Source: an uncultured bacterium (GTDB taxonomy: Bacteria > Bacillota > Clostridia > Lachnospirales > Lachnospiraceae). Taken from it: a DNA stretch of 12,784 nt. Numbering within the stretch: the stretch's first letter is position 1; every line of letters begins with the position of its first letter. Below are positions 5,181 through 12,232 of this stretch, one piece after another. The stretch is taken from contig CAMBUC010000036.1 of assembly GCA_945871045.1 (NCBI GenBank), forward strand, positions 1 through 12,784. The letters run 5' to 3'. Under the pieces are notes generated by a model, which made no database searches, was not told where the DNA came from, and saw only the letters and a program-made list of their open reading frames with translations. The position numbers were made by a program, and so were the translations under genes.

Positions 5181-7235
5181 TAAACTCAGGCTGACCTCTC
5201 CTCTTTCAAAGATCTCTCTCATTTTTATGCGCAGATTCTCATGTTTTTCCATTTGCAGCGCCGGATCTTCCGAAAGGATCCGTTTTACTTCATCCGATGC
5301 ATGCTGAAGCACCTTTGCATCGGTGTAAATATCTGCGATCATAAAACTCATATCTCCGGATTGACGGATGCCGAAAAAATCTCCCGGACCACGCAGTTTC
5401 AGATCCTCTGATGCAATGAAAAATCCATCGTTTGATCGATTTAGGATCTCCAGACGTTCTTTTGCCCGATCGGAATCAGAGGCATTCATCATAATACAGT
5501 AGGACTGGGCGTTTCCTCTCCCCACGCGGCCCCGTAACTGGTGCAGCTGGGCAAGTCCGAAACGATCTGCATTTTCGATCATCATGACCGTTGCGTTGGG
5601 TACATTGACACCGACTTCAATCACGGTGGTAGAAACAAGTACATCGATCCTGTGATCCTTAAAATCTTCCATGATCTGATTTTTCTCTGCTGCTTTCATC
5701 TTTCCATGCAGACAGGAAATACGGACATCAGGCGATAAAGATGCCTTCAGTTGTTCCGTATAATCAGTCACATTATTCGCATCGTAATTTTCAGATGCTT
5801 CCACCAGCGGACAGATAATATACACCTGATGTCCTGCACGGATCTCCTTTTCCAAAAAAGCATTTGCTTTCGGACGATAATTCTCTCCAACCACACAGTT
5901 TTTGATGGGCAGCCTTGTGGCAGGCACCTCATCCATAACAGAAATAGAAAGATCCCCATACAAAATGATCGCCAGCGTCCGCGGGATCGGCGTGGCACTC
6001 ATGACAAGGATATGGGGTGTCTGCCCTTTCTCGGCAAACAGTTCTCTTTGGCGAACACCAAAACGATGCTGTTCATCGGTGATCACAAGGGCAAGGTTCT
6101 GATATTCCACTGCCTCCTGAATGAGGGCATGGGTACCTATGATCAGCGCGTCCGGGTTTTCTTTGATCCGGGCACGGGCCTCCCGTTTTTGTTTTGCTGT
6201 CATGGATCCGGTTAAAAGAACGATGGTTTTCTCAATCTCAAACCGCTCACACAATTCCAGAAAAGACTGTTCATGCTGTCTTGCAAGCACTTCTGTAGGT
6301 GCCATGAGCGCAGACTGATAACCGCTGTCCGATGCATACAGCATGGACAGAAACGCCACGATCGTCTTTCCGCTTCCCACATCTCCCTGGATCAGACGCT
6401 GCATGAGCACTTCTCCCCGCAGATCCGACAGCACTTCATCAATGGTACGTTTCTGTGCACCGGTCAACTCGTAGGGCAGCCTTGCAATATAATCCTGTAC
6501 AATTTTCGGATCTGTAAAATGATGTGGATTGAGTTGTTTCTCCTCACCGTTTTTTTGCAGCTGCATGGTCATTAAAAACAAAAAAAATTCATCAAATACA
6601 AGGCGCCTGCGGGCACAGATCAGGGTGTCCATGGAATCCGGAAAATGAACCTGATCCAATGCATAATTATATTCCGCAAGTTCATATTTTGTACGCACAT
6701 CAAGGGGCAGATATTCAAAAAAACTGTCACAGGAATCCAAAGCATGGCGAATTGTTTTCGTCAAAAACTTATTGGTGATGCCCCGGGTGAGCCCGTAAAC
6801 CGGCTGCATGGTTTCTTCCACTGCGGTATAATCTTCCGGTGTAAAAAGGGCCGGCTGTTCCATATGAAAGGTTCCGTTCCTGCAGATGACTTTTCCATAC
6901 AGGATCACGGTTTTTCCTTTTTTCAGTCCTTTCGCAATATAGGGAAGTCGAAACCAGATGGCTTCCAATTTTCCATCACAACACTCACCCTTTAATACGG
7001 TAATGGTCATCGCACGGGTCCGGCGCATCACAGCGGGCTTGTCAATGCGAAGGATCACTGCCGCCTGTGCTCCATCCGATAATTCATTTATTTCGACTGC
7101 TCGGGGATATTTCACATAATCTCTGGGAAAATGAAGGAGTATATCACCAACGGTGTATACTCCCATATTTTGTAATAGTCCTTCAGTTTTTTCCCCGACG
7201 CCCTTCACCTCTCGAATCGGTGTCGTCAGTTCCAT
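5178..7235 (-). CDS. recG: ATP-dependent DNA helicase RecG
   Basis: The 685-residue protein has the full RecG layout. An N-terminal wedge/OB region (about residues 1-150) recognises branched DNA. Next come Walker A GDVGSGKT (284-291), the DEQH box (387-390), MSATPIPRT (412-420) and the helicase motif RGRVGRG (568-574). A C-terminal RecG-specific segment follows. RecG remodels stalled forks and Holliday junctions during recombination and repair. The ATG lies 5 bases after the fakA stop, and its ribosome binding site (GTGGAG) overlaps the end of fakA, so the two are cotranscribed and probably coupled. The length is normal and no motif is damaged. In B. subtilis recG is also close to yloU-yloV, although the serine dehydratase genes that intervene there are absent here. 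Confidence 0.97.
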   Translation of the reverse strand: MELTTPIREVKGVGEKTEGLLQNMGVYTVGDILLHFPRDYVKYPRAVEINELSDGAQAAVILRIDKPAVMRRTRAMTITVLKGECCDGKLEAIWFRLPYIAKGLKKGKTVILYGKVICRNGTFHMEQPALFTPEDYTAVEETMQPVYGLTRGITNKFLTKTIRHALDSCDSFFEYLPLDVRTKYELAEYNYALDQVHFPDSMDTLICARRRLVFDEFFLFLMTMQLQKNGEEKQLNPHHFTDPKIVQDYIARLPYELTGAQKRTIDEVLSDLRGEVLMQRLIQGDVGSGKTIVAFLSMLYASDSGYQSALMAPTEVLARQHEQSFLELCERFEIEKTIVLLTGSMTAKQKREARARIKENPDALIIGTHALIQEAVEYQNLALVITDEQHRFGVRQRELFAEKGQTPHILVMSATPIPRTLAIILYGDLSISVMDEVPATRLPIKNCVVGENYRPKANAFLEKEIRAGHQVYIICPLVEASENYDANNVTDYTEQLKASLSPDVRISCLHGKMKAAEKNQIMEDFKDHRIDVLVSTTVIEVGVNVPNATVMMIENADRFGLAQLHQLRGRVGRGNAQSYCIMMNASDSDRAKERLEILNRSNDGFFIASEDLKLRGPGDFFGIRQSGDMSFMIADIYTDAKVLQHASDEVKRILSEDPALQMEKHENLRIKMREIFERGEVSLSL

Positions 7236-7240
7236 AAAAA

Positions 7241-8911
7241 TTACTCCACAGATAAAATATAATAGTAGATCGGCTGTCCACCGTCGTTTACTTCCACTTC
7301 CAGATCTTCGTACTTGTCCTGAAGTTCGTCCGCCAACGCCTGTGCATCCTCCTCAGACACATCCTCGCCGTAGTAGAGACTGATGATGCCGCTCTCTTCA
7401 TCTACCAGCTGATCCACCATCTCCAGTAATGTTTCGTTCATATCGGCACCTACCGCTAAAATACCACTGTCGCCAATACCCATATAATCATTTTCTTTGA
7501 TCTCTTTATCATCGATCACGGTGTCACGTACCGCATAAGTGATCTGTCCACTCTTTACGTTGCCAAGTTCCTCGGTCATACGCGCTGCATTTTCTTCTGC
7601 GCTCTGCTCTGGAATATAATTGATCAGTGCAGTGATACCCTGAGGGATCGTCTTTGTGGGGATGACATGGATCTTTTTCTCCTCAGACAAATCTGCCGCC
7701 TGATTTGCTGCAAGGATAATGTTCTTATTGTTCGGCAATACAAACACATTCTTTGCAGGAACTTTGTCAATGGCATTTAATATGTCATCCGTGCTGGGGT
7801 TCATCGTCTGTCCGCCCTCAATGATCACATCCACGCCAAGTCCGCTGAAGATCTCACTTAATCCTGCTCCGGCGGAAACACTGATAAATCCCATTTCCTT
7901 GAGTTCTACAGGCGCCTCTTCCAGAACTTTCTCCTGTTCGGCAGCAACTTTCTGCGCATCCTTGATCAGGCGCTCCTGATGTTCTTCACGCATATTATCG
8001 ATCTTGATCTTGCTAAGAGAACCATGCTTCAATGCCTCCTGGATCGCAAGTCCCGGATCATTGGTATGTACATGGGTCTTTACGATCTCATCATCTGCTA
8101 CCACTACGATAGAATCTCCGATGGAGGTCAAAAATGCCTTGTACTTTGCCACTTCATCATCACTTAAGGGCTGTTTCAACACAATGATAAATTCCGTACA
8201 GTAACCGAACTTGATCTCAGCCTCTGTCTCAGCAGAGATTTTTGTAATACCACCGGTTGTCTGTCCGCTTTCAAAACTGCTGTAATCGATCTCTTTGCCC
8301 ATCAATGCGTCATAGACACCCTGAAGGACCACAACCAGTCCCTGTCCGCCGGAATCCACAACACCGGCCTGTTTTAATACGGGAAGCATATCCGGTGTTT
8401 TTTTCAGAACGCGTTCTGCCTCATCGATCACCGCTTTCACAAATACTTCCAGATCAGAAGTCTCTTCTACCATATCAATGGCCTTGTCAGCAGCACCCTT
8501 TGCAACGGTAAGGATGGTGCCCTCCTTCGGCTTCATAACAGCCTTATAAGCAGTTTCAACAGCCTTGTCACAAGCCTCAGCAAGAACAACGGTGTCAATA
8601 TATTCATAGTTCGAGATTACCTTTGTAAAACCACGAAACAACTGTGACAGGATGACACCGGAATTTCCTCTTGCGCCACGCAGAGAACCGGAAGAGATTG
8701 CCTTTGCCACGGATTTCATATCTTTTTTCTCAAGACCGCTCACTTCCTTTGCGGCAGCAAGAATCGTCATAGACATATTGGTTCCGGTATCACCGTCCGG
8801 CACCGGAAAAACATTCAGTTCATTGATCCATTCTTTTTTTGCTTCCAGATTTTTTGCACCCGCCAAAAACATCTTTGCAAGCAACGATGCATCTATCTTT
8901 TCTGTTCCCAC
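7241..8911 (-). CDS. fakA: Fatty acid kinase catalytic subunit FakA (DAK2-domain protein, YloV)
   Basis: The 556-residue protein has the N-terminal DAK2-type kinase domain, with the nucleotide/metal motif PVPDGDTGTNM (residues 37-47) and the GARGNSGVILSQ segment (79-90). A middle FakA_L region contains Cys238 and the HVH pair at 280/282, aligning with the metal-ligand Cys and His residues described for Staphylococcus aureus FakA. A C-terminal domain resembles the lipid-binding FakB partners. FakA phosphorylates fatty acids delivered by FakB so that they can enter phospholipid synthesis. No fakB is in this window. The start is a GTG 8 bases after AGGAGG, which itself overlaps the stop of the Asp23-family gene. 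It forms a compact operon with that gene and recG. Confidence 0.93.
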   Translation of the reverse strand: MGTEKIDASLLAKMFLAGAKNLEAKKEWINELNVFPVPDGDTGTNMSMTILAAAKEVSGLEKKDMKSVAKAISSGSLRGARGNSGVILSQLFRGFTKVISNYEYIDTVVLAEACDKAVETAYKAVMKPKEGTILTVAKGAADKAIDMVEETSDLEVFVKAVIDEAERVLKKTPDMLPVLKQAGVVDSGGQGLVVVLQGVYDALMGKEIDYSSFESGQTTGGITKISAETEAEIKFGYCTEFIIVLKQPLSDDEVAKYKAFLTSIGDSIVVVADDEIVKTHVHTNDPGLAIQEALKHGSLSKIKIDNMREEHQERLIKDAQKVAAEQEKVLEEAPVELKEMGFISVSAGAGLSEIFSGLGVDVIIEGGQTMNPSTDDILNAIDKVPAKNVFVLPNNKNIILAANQAADLSEEKKIHVIPTKTIPQGITALINYIPEQSAEENAARMTEELGNVKSGQITYAVRDTVIDDKEIKENDYMGIGDSGILAVGADMNETLLEMVDQLVDEESGIISLYYGEDVSEEDAQALADELQDKYEDLEVEVNDGGQPIYYYILSVE

Positions 8912-8923
8912 TTATCTATCCTC

Positions 8924-9283
8924 CTAATCGATTACTCGTACGCCCTCAACGGAAATATTGATCTTTTTGATCTTCATGCCGGTAAACTCTTCCACACGAT
9001 ACTTCACGGTCTCGATCAGATTGTCTGAAACAGTGAAAATACTTACTCCATAAGAAATAATGACATGAAAATCGATGCTGATCTCATTTTTATCATCTAT
9101 TGTCACATTAATACCATGTGAGAGATAATCTCTCTTCAACAGTTTCACCAGGCCATCCTTCATATTCACTGCGGCCATACCTACAATACCGAAGCACTCT
9201 ACAGCAACGGAACCGGCATAAGTAGCAATGACATCCGGATCAATGGTAACAGTACCTAAAGAATTGGTTAATTGTCCATTCAT
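8924..9283 (-). CDS. Asp23/Gls24 family envelope protein (YloU-like)
   Basis: This 119-residue protein matches the Asp23/Gls24 (DUF322) family. The N-terminus NSLGTVTIDPDVIATYAG and the C-terminal stretch YRVEEFTGMKIKKINISVEGVRV are characteristic. No membrane segment or signal peptide is visible, so it is presumably cytoplasmic or membrane-associated through a partner. Family members are linked to alkaline or cell-envelope stress. The single-domain copy next to fakA is the YloU type, found in most Firmicutes with no settled function. The ATG has GGAGG 7 bases upstream. It opens the operon with fakA and recG. Confidence 0.92.
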   Translation of the reverse strand: MNGQLTNSLGTVTIDPDVIATYAGSVAVECFGIVGMAAVNMKDGLVKLLKRDYLSHGINVTIDDKNEISIDFHVIISYGVSIFTVSDNLIETVKYRVEEFTGMKIKKINISVEGVRVID

Positions 9284-9311
9284 AGTCGAACCTCCATATC
9301 GTCATTCGATC

Positions 9312-9344
9312 ACTATGCATGTCCGAAAAACAAAAAAGCATAGT
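9312..9344. repeat. Inverted repeat in the asp23-fakA leader
   Basis: ACTATGC (9312-9318) and GCATAGT (9338-9344) are perfect 7-base inverted arms around 19 A-rich bases. They lie 29-61 bases upstream of the Asp23-family start, within the probable 5' leader. It might be an operator or a weak RNA stem; the long loop makes a stable stem doubtful. Confidence 0.45.
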
Positions 9345-9361
9345 TTCACACAATACATAGC

Positions 9362-9392
9362 ATCATATTCTTTTATATTCTATACCATCCAA
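9362..9392 (-). promoter_or_regulatory. Weak candidate promoter of the asp23-fakA-recG operon
   Basis: On the minus strand TTGGAT (9387-9392) and TATGAT (9362-9367) are 19 bases apart. The spacing is longer than ideal and the region is very AT-rich with several alternative -10-like boxes. The operon must start in this divergent region, but the exact promoter is unclear. Confidence 0.3.
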
Positions 9393-9444
9393 AGAAAAAA
9401 ATAAACATATATTTGATTATTTTGTAATTTTTTTAAAATTATTC

Positions 9445-9473
9445 TTGCAATACCTATATGTATCTGATAAAAT
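9445..9473 (+). promoter_or_regulatory. Sigma-A-type promoter of rpmB
   Basis: TTGCAA (9445-9450) and TAAAAT (9468-9473) are separated by 17 bases and followed by a leader of about 60 bases before rpmB. The upstream T/A-rich tract could act as an UP element, as expected for a ribosomal protein gene. Confidence 0.8.
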
Positions 9474-9484
9474 GTCCTAGTATG

Positions 9485-9509
9485 AGTTTGAAGAATATGG
9501 CTTCAAACT
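9485..9509 (+). promoter_or_regulatory. Hairpin in the rpmB 5' leader
   Basis: AGTTTGAAG (9485-9493) and CTTCAAACT (9501-9509) form a perfect 9-base-pair stem with a 7-base loop, beginning only about 5 bases after the predicted transcription start. No T tract follows, so it is not a terminator. It could be an RNA-stabilising 5' stem or a binding site for autoregulation. Confidence 0.6.
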
Positions 9510-9540
9510 ACTTTTGGAACCAGACAAGGAGGTGCAAGTC

Positions 9541-9726
9541 ATGGCAAAGTGTGCAGTATGTGGAAAAGGCGCTCATTTCGGAAACAATGTGAGCCACTCT
9601 CATAGAAGATCAAACAGAATGTTCAAGTCAAACATCAAGTCTGTTCGTTGCAAAGTGAACGGAGGAACCCAGACAATGTATGTTTGTGCTAGATGTCTGA
9701 AGTCAGGAAAAGTTGAACGCGCATAG
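9541..9726 (+). CDS. rpmB: Large ribosomal subunit protein bL28 (zinc-binding form)
   Basis: The 61-residue protein MAKCAVCGKGAHFGNNVSHSHR... is L28, a structural component of the 50S subunit. Four cysteines (Cys4, Cys7, Cys49, Cys52), arranged as two CxxC pairs, mark the zinc-ribbon version; bacteria under zinc limitation often carry an alternative copy lacking them. The ATG at 9541 is chosen because AAGGAGGTG lies 6 bases upstream and the length fits. An in-frame ATG 27 bases earlier overlaps the leader and lacks a suitable site. It is a single-gene unit with its own promoter and terminator, divergent from the asp23-fakA operon as in B. subtilis. Confidence 0.97.
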   Translation: MAKCAVCGKGAHFGNNVSHSHRRSNRMFKSNIKSVRCKVNGGTQTMYVCARCLKSGKVERA

Positions 9727-9750
9727 TTCAATATCCGAAAAGAAATGATG

Positions 9751-9784
9751 AAAAAGAGAAGCTGAGTGATCAGCTTCTTTTTTT
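9751..9784. terminator. Bidirectional terminator between rpmB and the small membrane protein gene
   Basis: AGAAGCTGA (9757-9765) pairs with TCAGCTTCT (9770-9778) around a GTGA loop. It is followed by Ts on the plus strand and, because of the preceding A run (9751-9755), by CTTTTT on the minus strand. It serves both convergent genes. Confidence 0.9.
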
Positions 9785-9792
9785 AATTCTGA

Positions 9793-9930
9793 TTAACAGC
9801 AAAAGAGCTGGTATCCGATCAAAAGCAGTGCCCCGATGATCAGAACGATCAATATTGTATTTTGCAGAAAAAGTGTGACCAGCATCCCCAGTGCGATACA
9901 AAACATCGAATATCCGATCAATCTGCGCAT
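9793..9930 (-). CDS. Small two-helix membrane protein of unknown function
   Basis: The predicted 45-residue protein begins MRRLIGYSMFCIALGMLVTL and ends GYQLFCC. It is almost entirely two hydrophobic stretches (about residues 5-22 and 26-42) joined by a short polar turn, indicating a helical hairpin in the membrane. The ATG at 9930 is chosen because CGGAGG lies 8 bases upstream. A longer in-frame reading from 9993 would start inside the terminator hairpin of the upstream gene. Short membrane proteins with a GY-x-LFC ending seem familiar from clostridial genomes, but I cannot assign a function. It lies downstream of ytfJ/gerW after a terminator and has no clear promoter of its own, so it may depend on read-through. 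Confidence 0.7.
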   Translation of the reverse strand: MRRLIGYSMFCIALGMLVTLFLQNTILIVLIIGALLLIGYQLFCC

Positions 9931-9979
9931 TGCTTTCACCTCCGAAAGCAGTTTCTTTTCCGGCGTCATCTGACAGCGG

Positions 9980-10016
9980 AAAAAAAGAAGCATATACTAT
10001 ATCTTTAGTATATGCT
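9980..10016 (-). terminator. Intrinsic terminator after ytfJ/gerW
   Basis: On the minus strand an 11-base-pair perfect stem (9989-9999 with 10006-10016), AT-rich, closes a 6-base loop and is followed by TTCTTTTTTT. It lies about 50 bases after the ytfJ stop codon. Confidence 0.85.
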
Positions 10017-10068
10017 CTTCCTGTCTGTTATGATTCTTTGTAATGACCCGATTGCGTCCCGATCACGC

Positions 10069-10485
10069 TTATTTATTCACGGAAGCATCCAAAAGATCAT
10101 TCATAGATTTTCCGGCCTCTTCCTTTACTTCTTCCGGAACCGTATCCGTATGCTTTTTTGTAAATTTGTCGACAAAATCCGGAACCATATCCAGAATCTT
10201 TGTAATACCGTCCTGATTTTTGACATTTACGAGACGGATGGAGCCGTTCTGGATCACAAGTACGGCAGAAGGCTGAATCCGACCACCGAGACCACCACCG
10301 GCATTGCTGCCCTTCTCTTTTGTAAAGGCACCTGCACCAACGCCAAAACTAACATCTACTAAAGGGAGGATGATGGTATCCCCGATATGGATGGCATCAC
10401 CTACTACCGTCTTAGAGGAAATGAAACTATCCATTCCTTTGAATAATGATTCTACAGTCGAACGAAAATTATTGTTTTCTCCCAT
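10069..10485 (-). CDS. ytfJ: GerW family sporulation protein (YtfJ)
   Basis: The 138-residue protein matches the YtfJ/GerW family. It has a conserved SSKTVVGDAIHIGDTIILPLVDVSFGVGAG segment (about residues 23-52), a glycine-rich stretch NAGGGLGGRIQP (60-71), and AVLVIQNGSIRLVNV. In B. subtilis GerW is a spore protein needed for normal germination. No signal peptide or membrane helix is evident. The ATG has AGGAGG 8 bases upstream. It lies 43 bases after the DUF2953 gene, the same ytfI-ytfJ pairing as in B. subtilis, and a terminator follows. No convincing sporulation promoter was found in the short gap, so expression probably comes from upstream or from within ytfI. Confidence 0.92.
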   Translation of the reverse strand: MGENNNFRSTVESLFKGMDSFISSKTVVGDAIHIGDTIILPLVDVSFGVGAGAFTKEKGSNAGGGLGGRIQPSAVLVIQNGSIRLVNVKNQDGITKILDMVPDFVDKFTKKHTDTVPEEVKEEAGKSMNDLLDASVNK

Positions 10486-10528
10486 GATAAAACCTCCTGC
10501 ACATGTTTCTATAATGTCAATTGCATTT

Positions 10529-11356
10529 TTATTTTTTCTTTAATACTTTTTTTATTATCATCCGAATATCTCTGTCAAATAACAGACGCAGACCGGAAAC
10601 CAACAGATGCACTGCGCGGACATGTCCCTTCACATCCAGCCAGCCTTTCAGATAGAACTGATCTGTTTCAAAATCCGGAAGGAGCCTTGTGTTTTTTCCG
10701 TAAGAGAACGGACAGACACTGAGTACGGCCGTGACATATCCGGTGGACGACGGATCCCCCAGCGAAAAACAGACATCTGCCTGAACTTTCCGCGGTCCAA
10801 AATGTGACACAAGATATCGCACCTCCGAAAACACATGCCGGACGGCCCGGTGGTTTCCCTCGTCTTTCAGTTCCCTCTGAAACTGATCAAACAGTAAGCG
10901 GATATCTTTTCCGGAACTTTCCTTGTTGTTTTTCTTTGCTGTTTTTTTGCGTTTCTCTTTTTTTTCTTTGCCAGGACAGGCTGATCGTTTGCCACTGTCA
11001 GCAGAAGCATCCGGCGATCTTTCTTCCCGGTTCTCTTCGGACGAATCCTCCGGCTGAACCGGAAGAACTGCTATGGGCTCCTCTTTGGGCAAGTCGGGTG
11101 ACACATCCTTGTCCGGTGTTTTTTTCTCCCGGTGCAATTTTTGTAACCATCGGCGCTCTTTTTTCGGCAGGATCTGTATTCCTAATATCTTTACGCAGTA
11201 AGATAACTGATCCGGTTCTGTCGTATCACCATTCACCCATACACGGTAGGAAACCGGCAGAAACAACACCAGCAGCAATAAAAAGATCAAGAAGCCGAAA
11301 ATTCCCAAAAGTAACCATCCGATCCATTTTAGGATCATGAGTATGATTCCTAACAT
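10529..11356 (-). CDS. ytfI: DUF2953 membrane protein (YtfI-like)
   Basis: This 275-residue protein has one N-terminal hydrophobic helix (about residues 5-35) followed by PVSYRVWVNGD. A charged low-complexity linker rich in Lys, Glu, Ser and Pro covers about residues 75-150. The C-terminal half contains SHFGPRKVQADVCFSLGDPSSTGYV, the hallmark of DUF2953. The family has no known biochemical function. Its link to sporulation rests on adjacency to ytfJ, and membrane anchoring is inferred from the helix. The ATG overlaps the stop of the preceding 115-residue gene by 7 bases, and AGGAAGGG precedes it, so the two are translationally coupled. The Lys-rich linker is more variable in composition than the ends and is probably unstructured. 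Confidence 0.85.
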   Translation of the reverse strand: MLGIILMILKWIGWLLLGIFGFLIFLLLLVLFLPVSYRVWVNGDTTEPDQLSYCVKILGIQILPKKERRWLQKLHREKKTPDKDVSPDLPKEEPIAVLPVQPEDSSEENREERSPDASADSGKRSACPGKEKKEKRKKTAKKNNKESSGKDIRLLFDQFQRELKDEGNHRAVRHVFSEVRYLVSHFGPRKVQADVCFSLGDPSSTGYVTAVLSVCPFSYGKNTRLLPDFETDQFYLKGWLDVKGHVRAVHLLVSGLRLLFDRDIRMIIKKVLKKK

Positions 11357-11697
11357 GACTGCCCTTCCTCTCCGGGGTCTGAACTGCTTTTTTGAAAATA
11401 GTCTTTCACGCGAAAACTGCCGGAAACCTTGTATACGCTGGTGATGATCTCTCCTGCAAGCAGCACCGCTTCCTCATAATTTCCCGCAAGACCGATCACG
11501 ACCATTTCTTTTTTCGGATAATAGCGCTGTCTCACAACCCGAACCGATATGATATCAAGCAGATTGTCCGGATTAGAGGGAAGTGTCAGCAGATATTCCG
11601 CACCAAACACACTTCTCCTATTCACTTTTCGAATGATCCGCTTTTTTCTGCGTGGACTAATACTCTGTCCAAGAAACAAATCATCGTACCATATCAT
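11350..11697 (-). CDS. Conserved hypothetical protein, WYDD N-terminus
   Basis: The 115-residue product begins MIWYDDLFLGQSI and contains LTLPSNPDNLLDIISV (about residues 38-53) and VIGLAGNYEEAVLLAGEIITSVY (67-89). I believe similar proteins occur widely in Lachnospiraceae, but I know no function and assign none. No signal peptide, membrane helix or catalytic motif is visible. The N-terminal region is strongly basic (PRRKKRIIRKVNRR, residues 15-28), which would permit nucleic-acid or membrane-surface contact, though that is speculative. The ATG has GAGG upstream. The gene follows the NUDIX gene by 21 bases and overlaps the DUF2953 gene by 7 bases, so it belongs to this operon. Confidence 0.85.
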   Translation of the reverse strand: MIWYDDLFLGQSISPRRKKRIIRKVNRRSVFGAEYLLTLPSNPDNLLDIISVRVVRQRYYPKKEMVVIGLAGNYEEAVLLAGEIITSVYKVSGSFRVKDYFQKSSSDPGEEGQSC

Positions 11698-11718
11698 ATA
11701 TTATCCTCATAATTCCAA

Positions 11719-12171
11719 TTACCAATACTTATGACTGCCCCACAGATTACTTTTTTTCAGATCCAGATACTCATTGTAGGCTTTTTCCAGAATCTGTTTT
11801 TCATTGTTAAATTTTAAAAGGTGATACGCTTCGTGATATTTATAATAACCGGAATCCACGAAAAATTCCTCACGTTGTGGTTTACTGTAATAGCTGTCTC
11901 CCATCATCAGATACCAGTGCACTTCTTTCTGCACCACATCCTCCGGAACATTAAAAGTATACTGACTTTTTCCAACGTACTTGATGATGGAAGCCTCTAC
12001 ACCTGCCTCTTCCTTTACCTCTCGGGCTGCAGTCTCCTTGTATTCCTCACCGTTTTCTACCGTGCCTTTCGGAAGTACCCAGCCTTCATATTTGTTTCGG
12101 TAATTTTTATAAAGTAACAGTATCTTTCCACGGAATATTACCACACCACCACAACTTGTTGCTTCGATCAT
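11719..12171 (-). CDS. NUDIX hydrolase
   Basis: The 150-residue protein has a perfect NUDIX box at residues 36-58 (G-x5-E-x7-REVKEEAGV). This is the metal-binding loop that hydrolyses nucleoside diphosphates linked to other groups. The N-terminus MIEATSCGGVVIF is the first strand of the fold. The ATG at 12171 is chosen because AGGAGG lies 7 bases upstream; a longer reading from 12267 would overlap the penicillin-binding protein gene and adds no recognisable sequence. The substrate cannot be told from sequence; MutT-like, diadenosine-polyphosphate or RNA 5'-end hydrolysis are all possible. The C-terminal tail is rich in aromatic and charged residues. It lies between a cell-wall gene and the uncharacterised 115-residue gene. 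Confidence 0.92.
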   Translation of the reverse strand: MIEATSCGGVVIFRGKILLLYKNYRNKYEGWVLPKGTVENGEEYKETAAREVKEEAGVEASIIKYVGKSQYTFNVPEDVVQKEVHWYLMMGDSYYSKPQREEFFVDSGYYKYHEAYHLLKFNNEKQILEKAYNEYLDLKKSNLWGSHKYW

Positions 12172-12204
12172 TGCAAATCCTCCTGATGTGGTTAAAAATA
12201 TAGA

Positions 12205-12232
12205 ATCATATCTTAGTATACTCTTATTTAAA
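12205..12232 (-). promoter_or_regulatory. Weak candidate promoter before the NUDIX gene
   Basis: On the minus strand TTTAAA (12227-12232) and TATGAT (12205-12210) are 16 bases apart, overlapping the end of the penicillin-binding protein gene. The -35 box matches poorly, so this is tentative; the 52-base gap also allows simple cotranscription. Confidence 0.25.

Noticed and set aside
5751..6215. 154-codon open frame on the plus strand inside recG
   Set aside because: It is antisense to intact RecG helicase motifs and its translation resembles no protein family.
7241..8911. Interpretation of the DAK2-domain protein as a dihydroxyacetone kinase
   Set aside because: The three-part layout, the Cys/HVH middle-domain residues and the Asp23-family neighbour fit FakA, and no DhaK or DhaM partner is present.
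9989..10016. CATATACTA resembling a sigma-K -10 element upstream of the small membrane protein gene
   Set aside because: It is part of the palindromic AT-rich terminator stem, and no matching -35 element lies at the right distance.
10804..11340. 178-codon open frame on the plus strand opposite the DUF2953 gene
   Set aside because: The minus-strand product has a membrane helix, the conserved DUF2953 segment and operon coupling; the plus-strand frame is a shadow rich in Ser, Arg and Pro.
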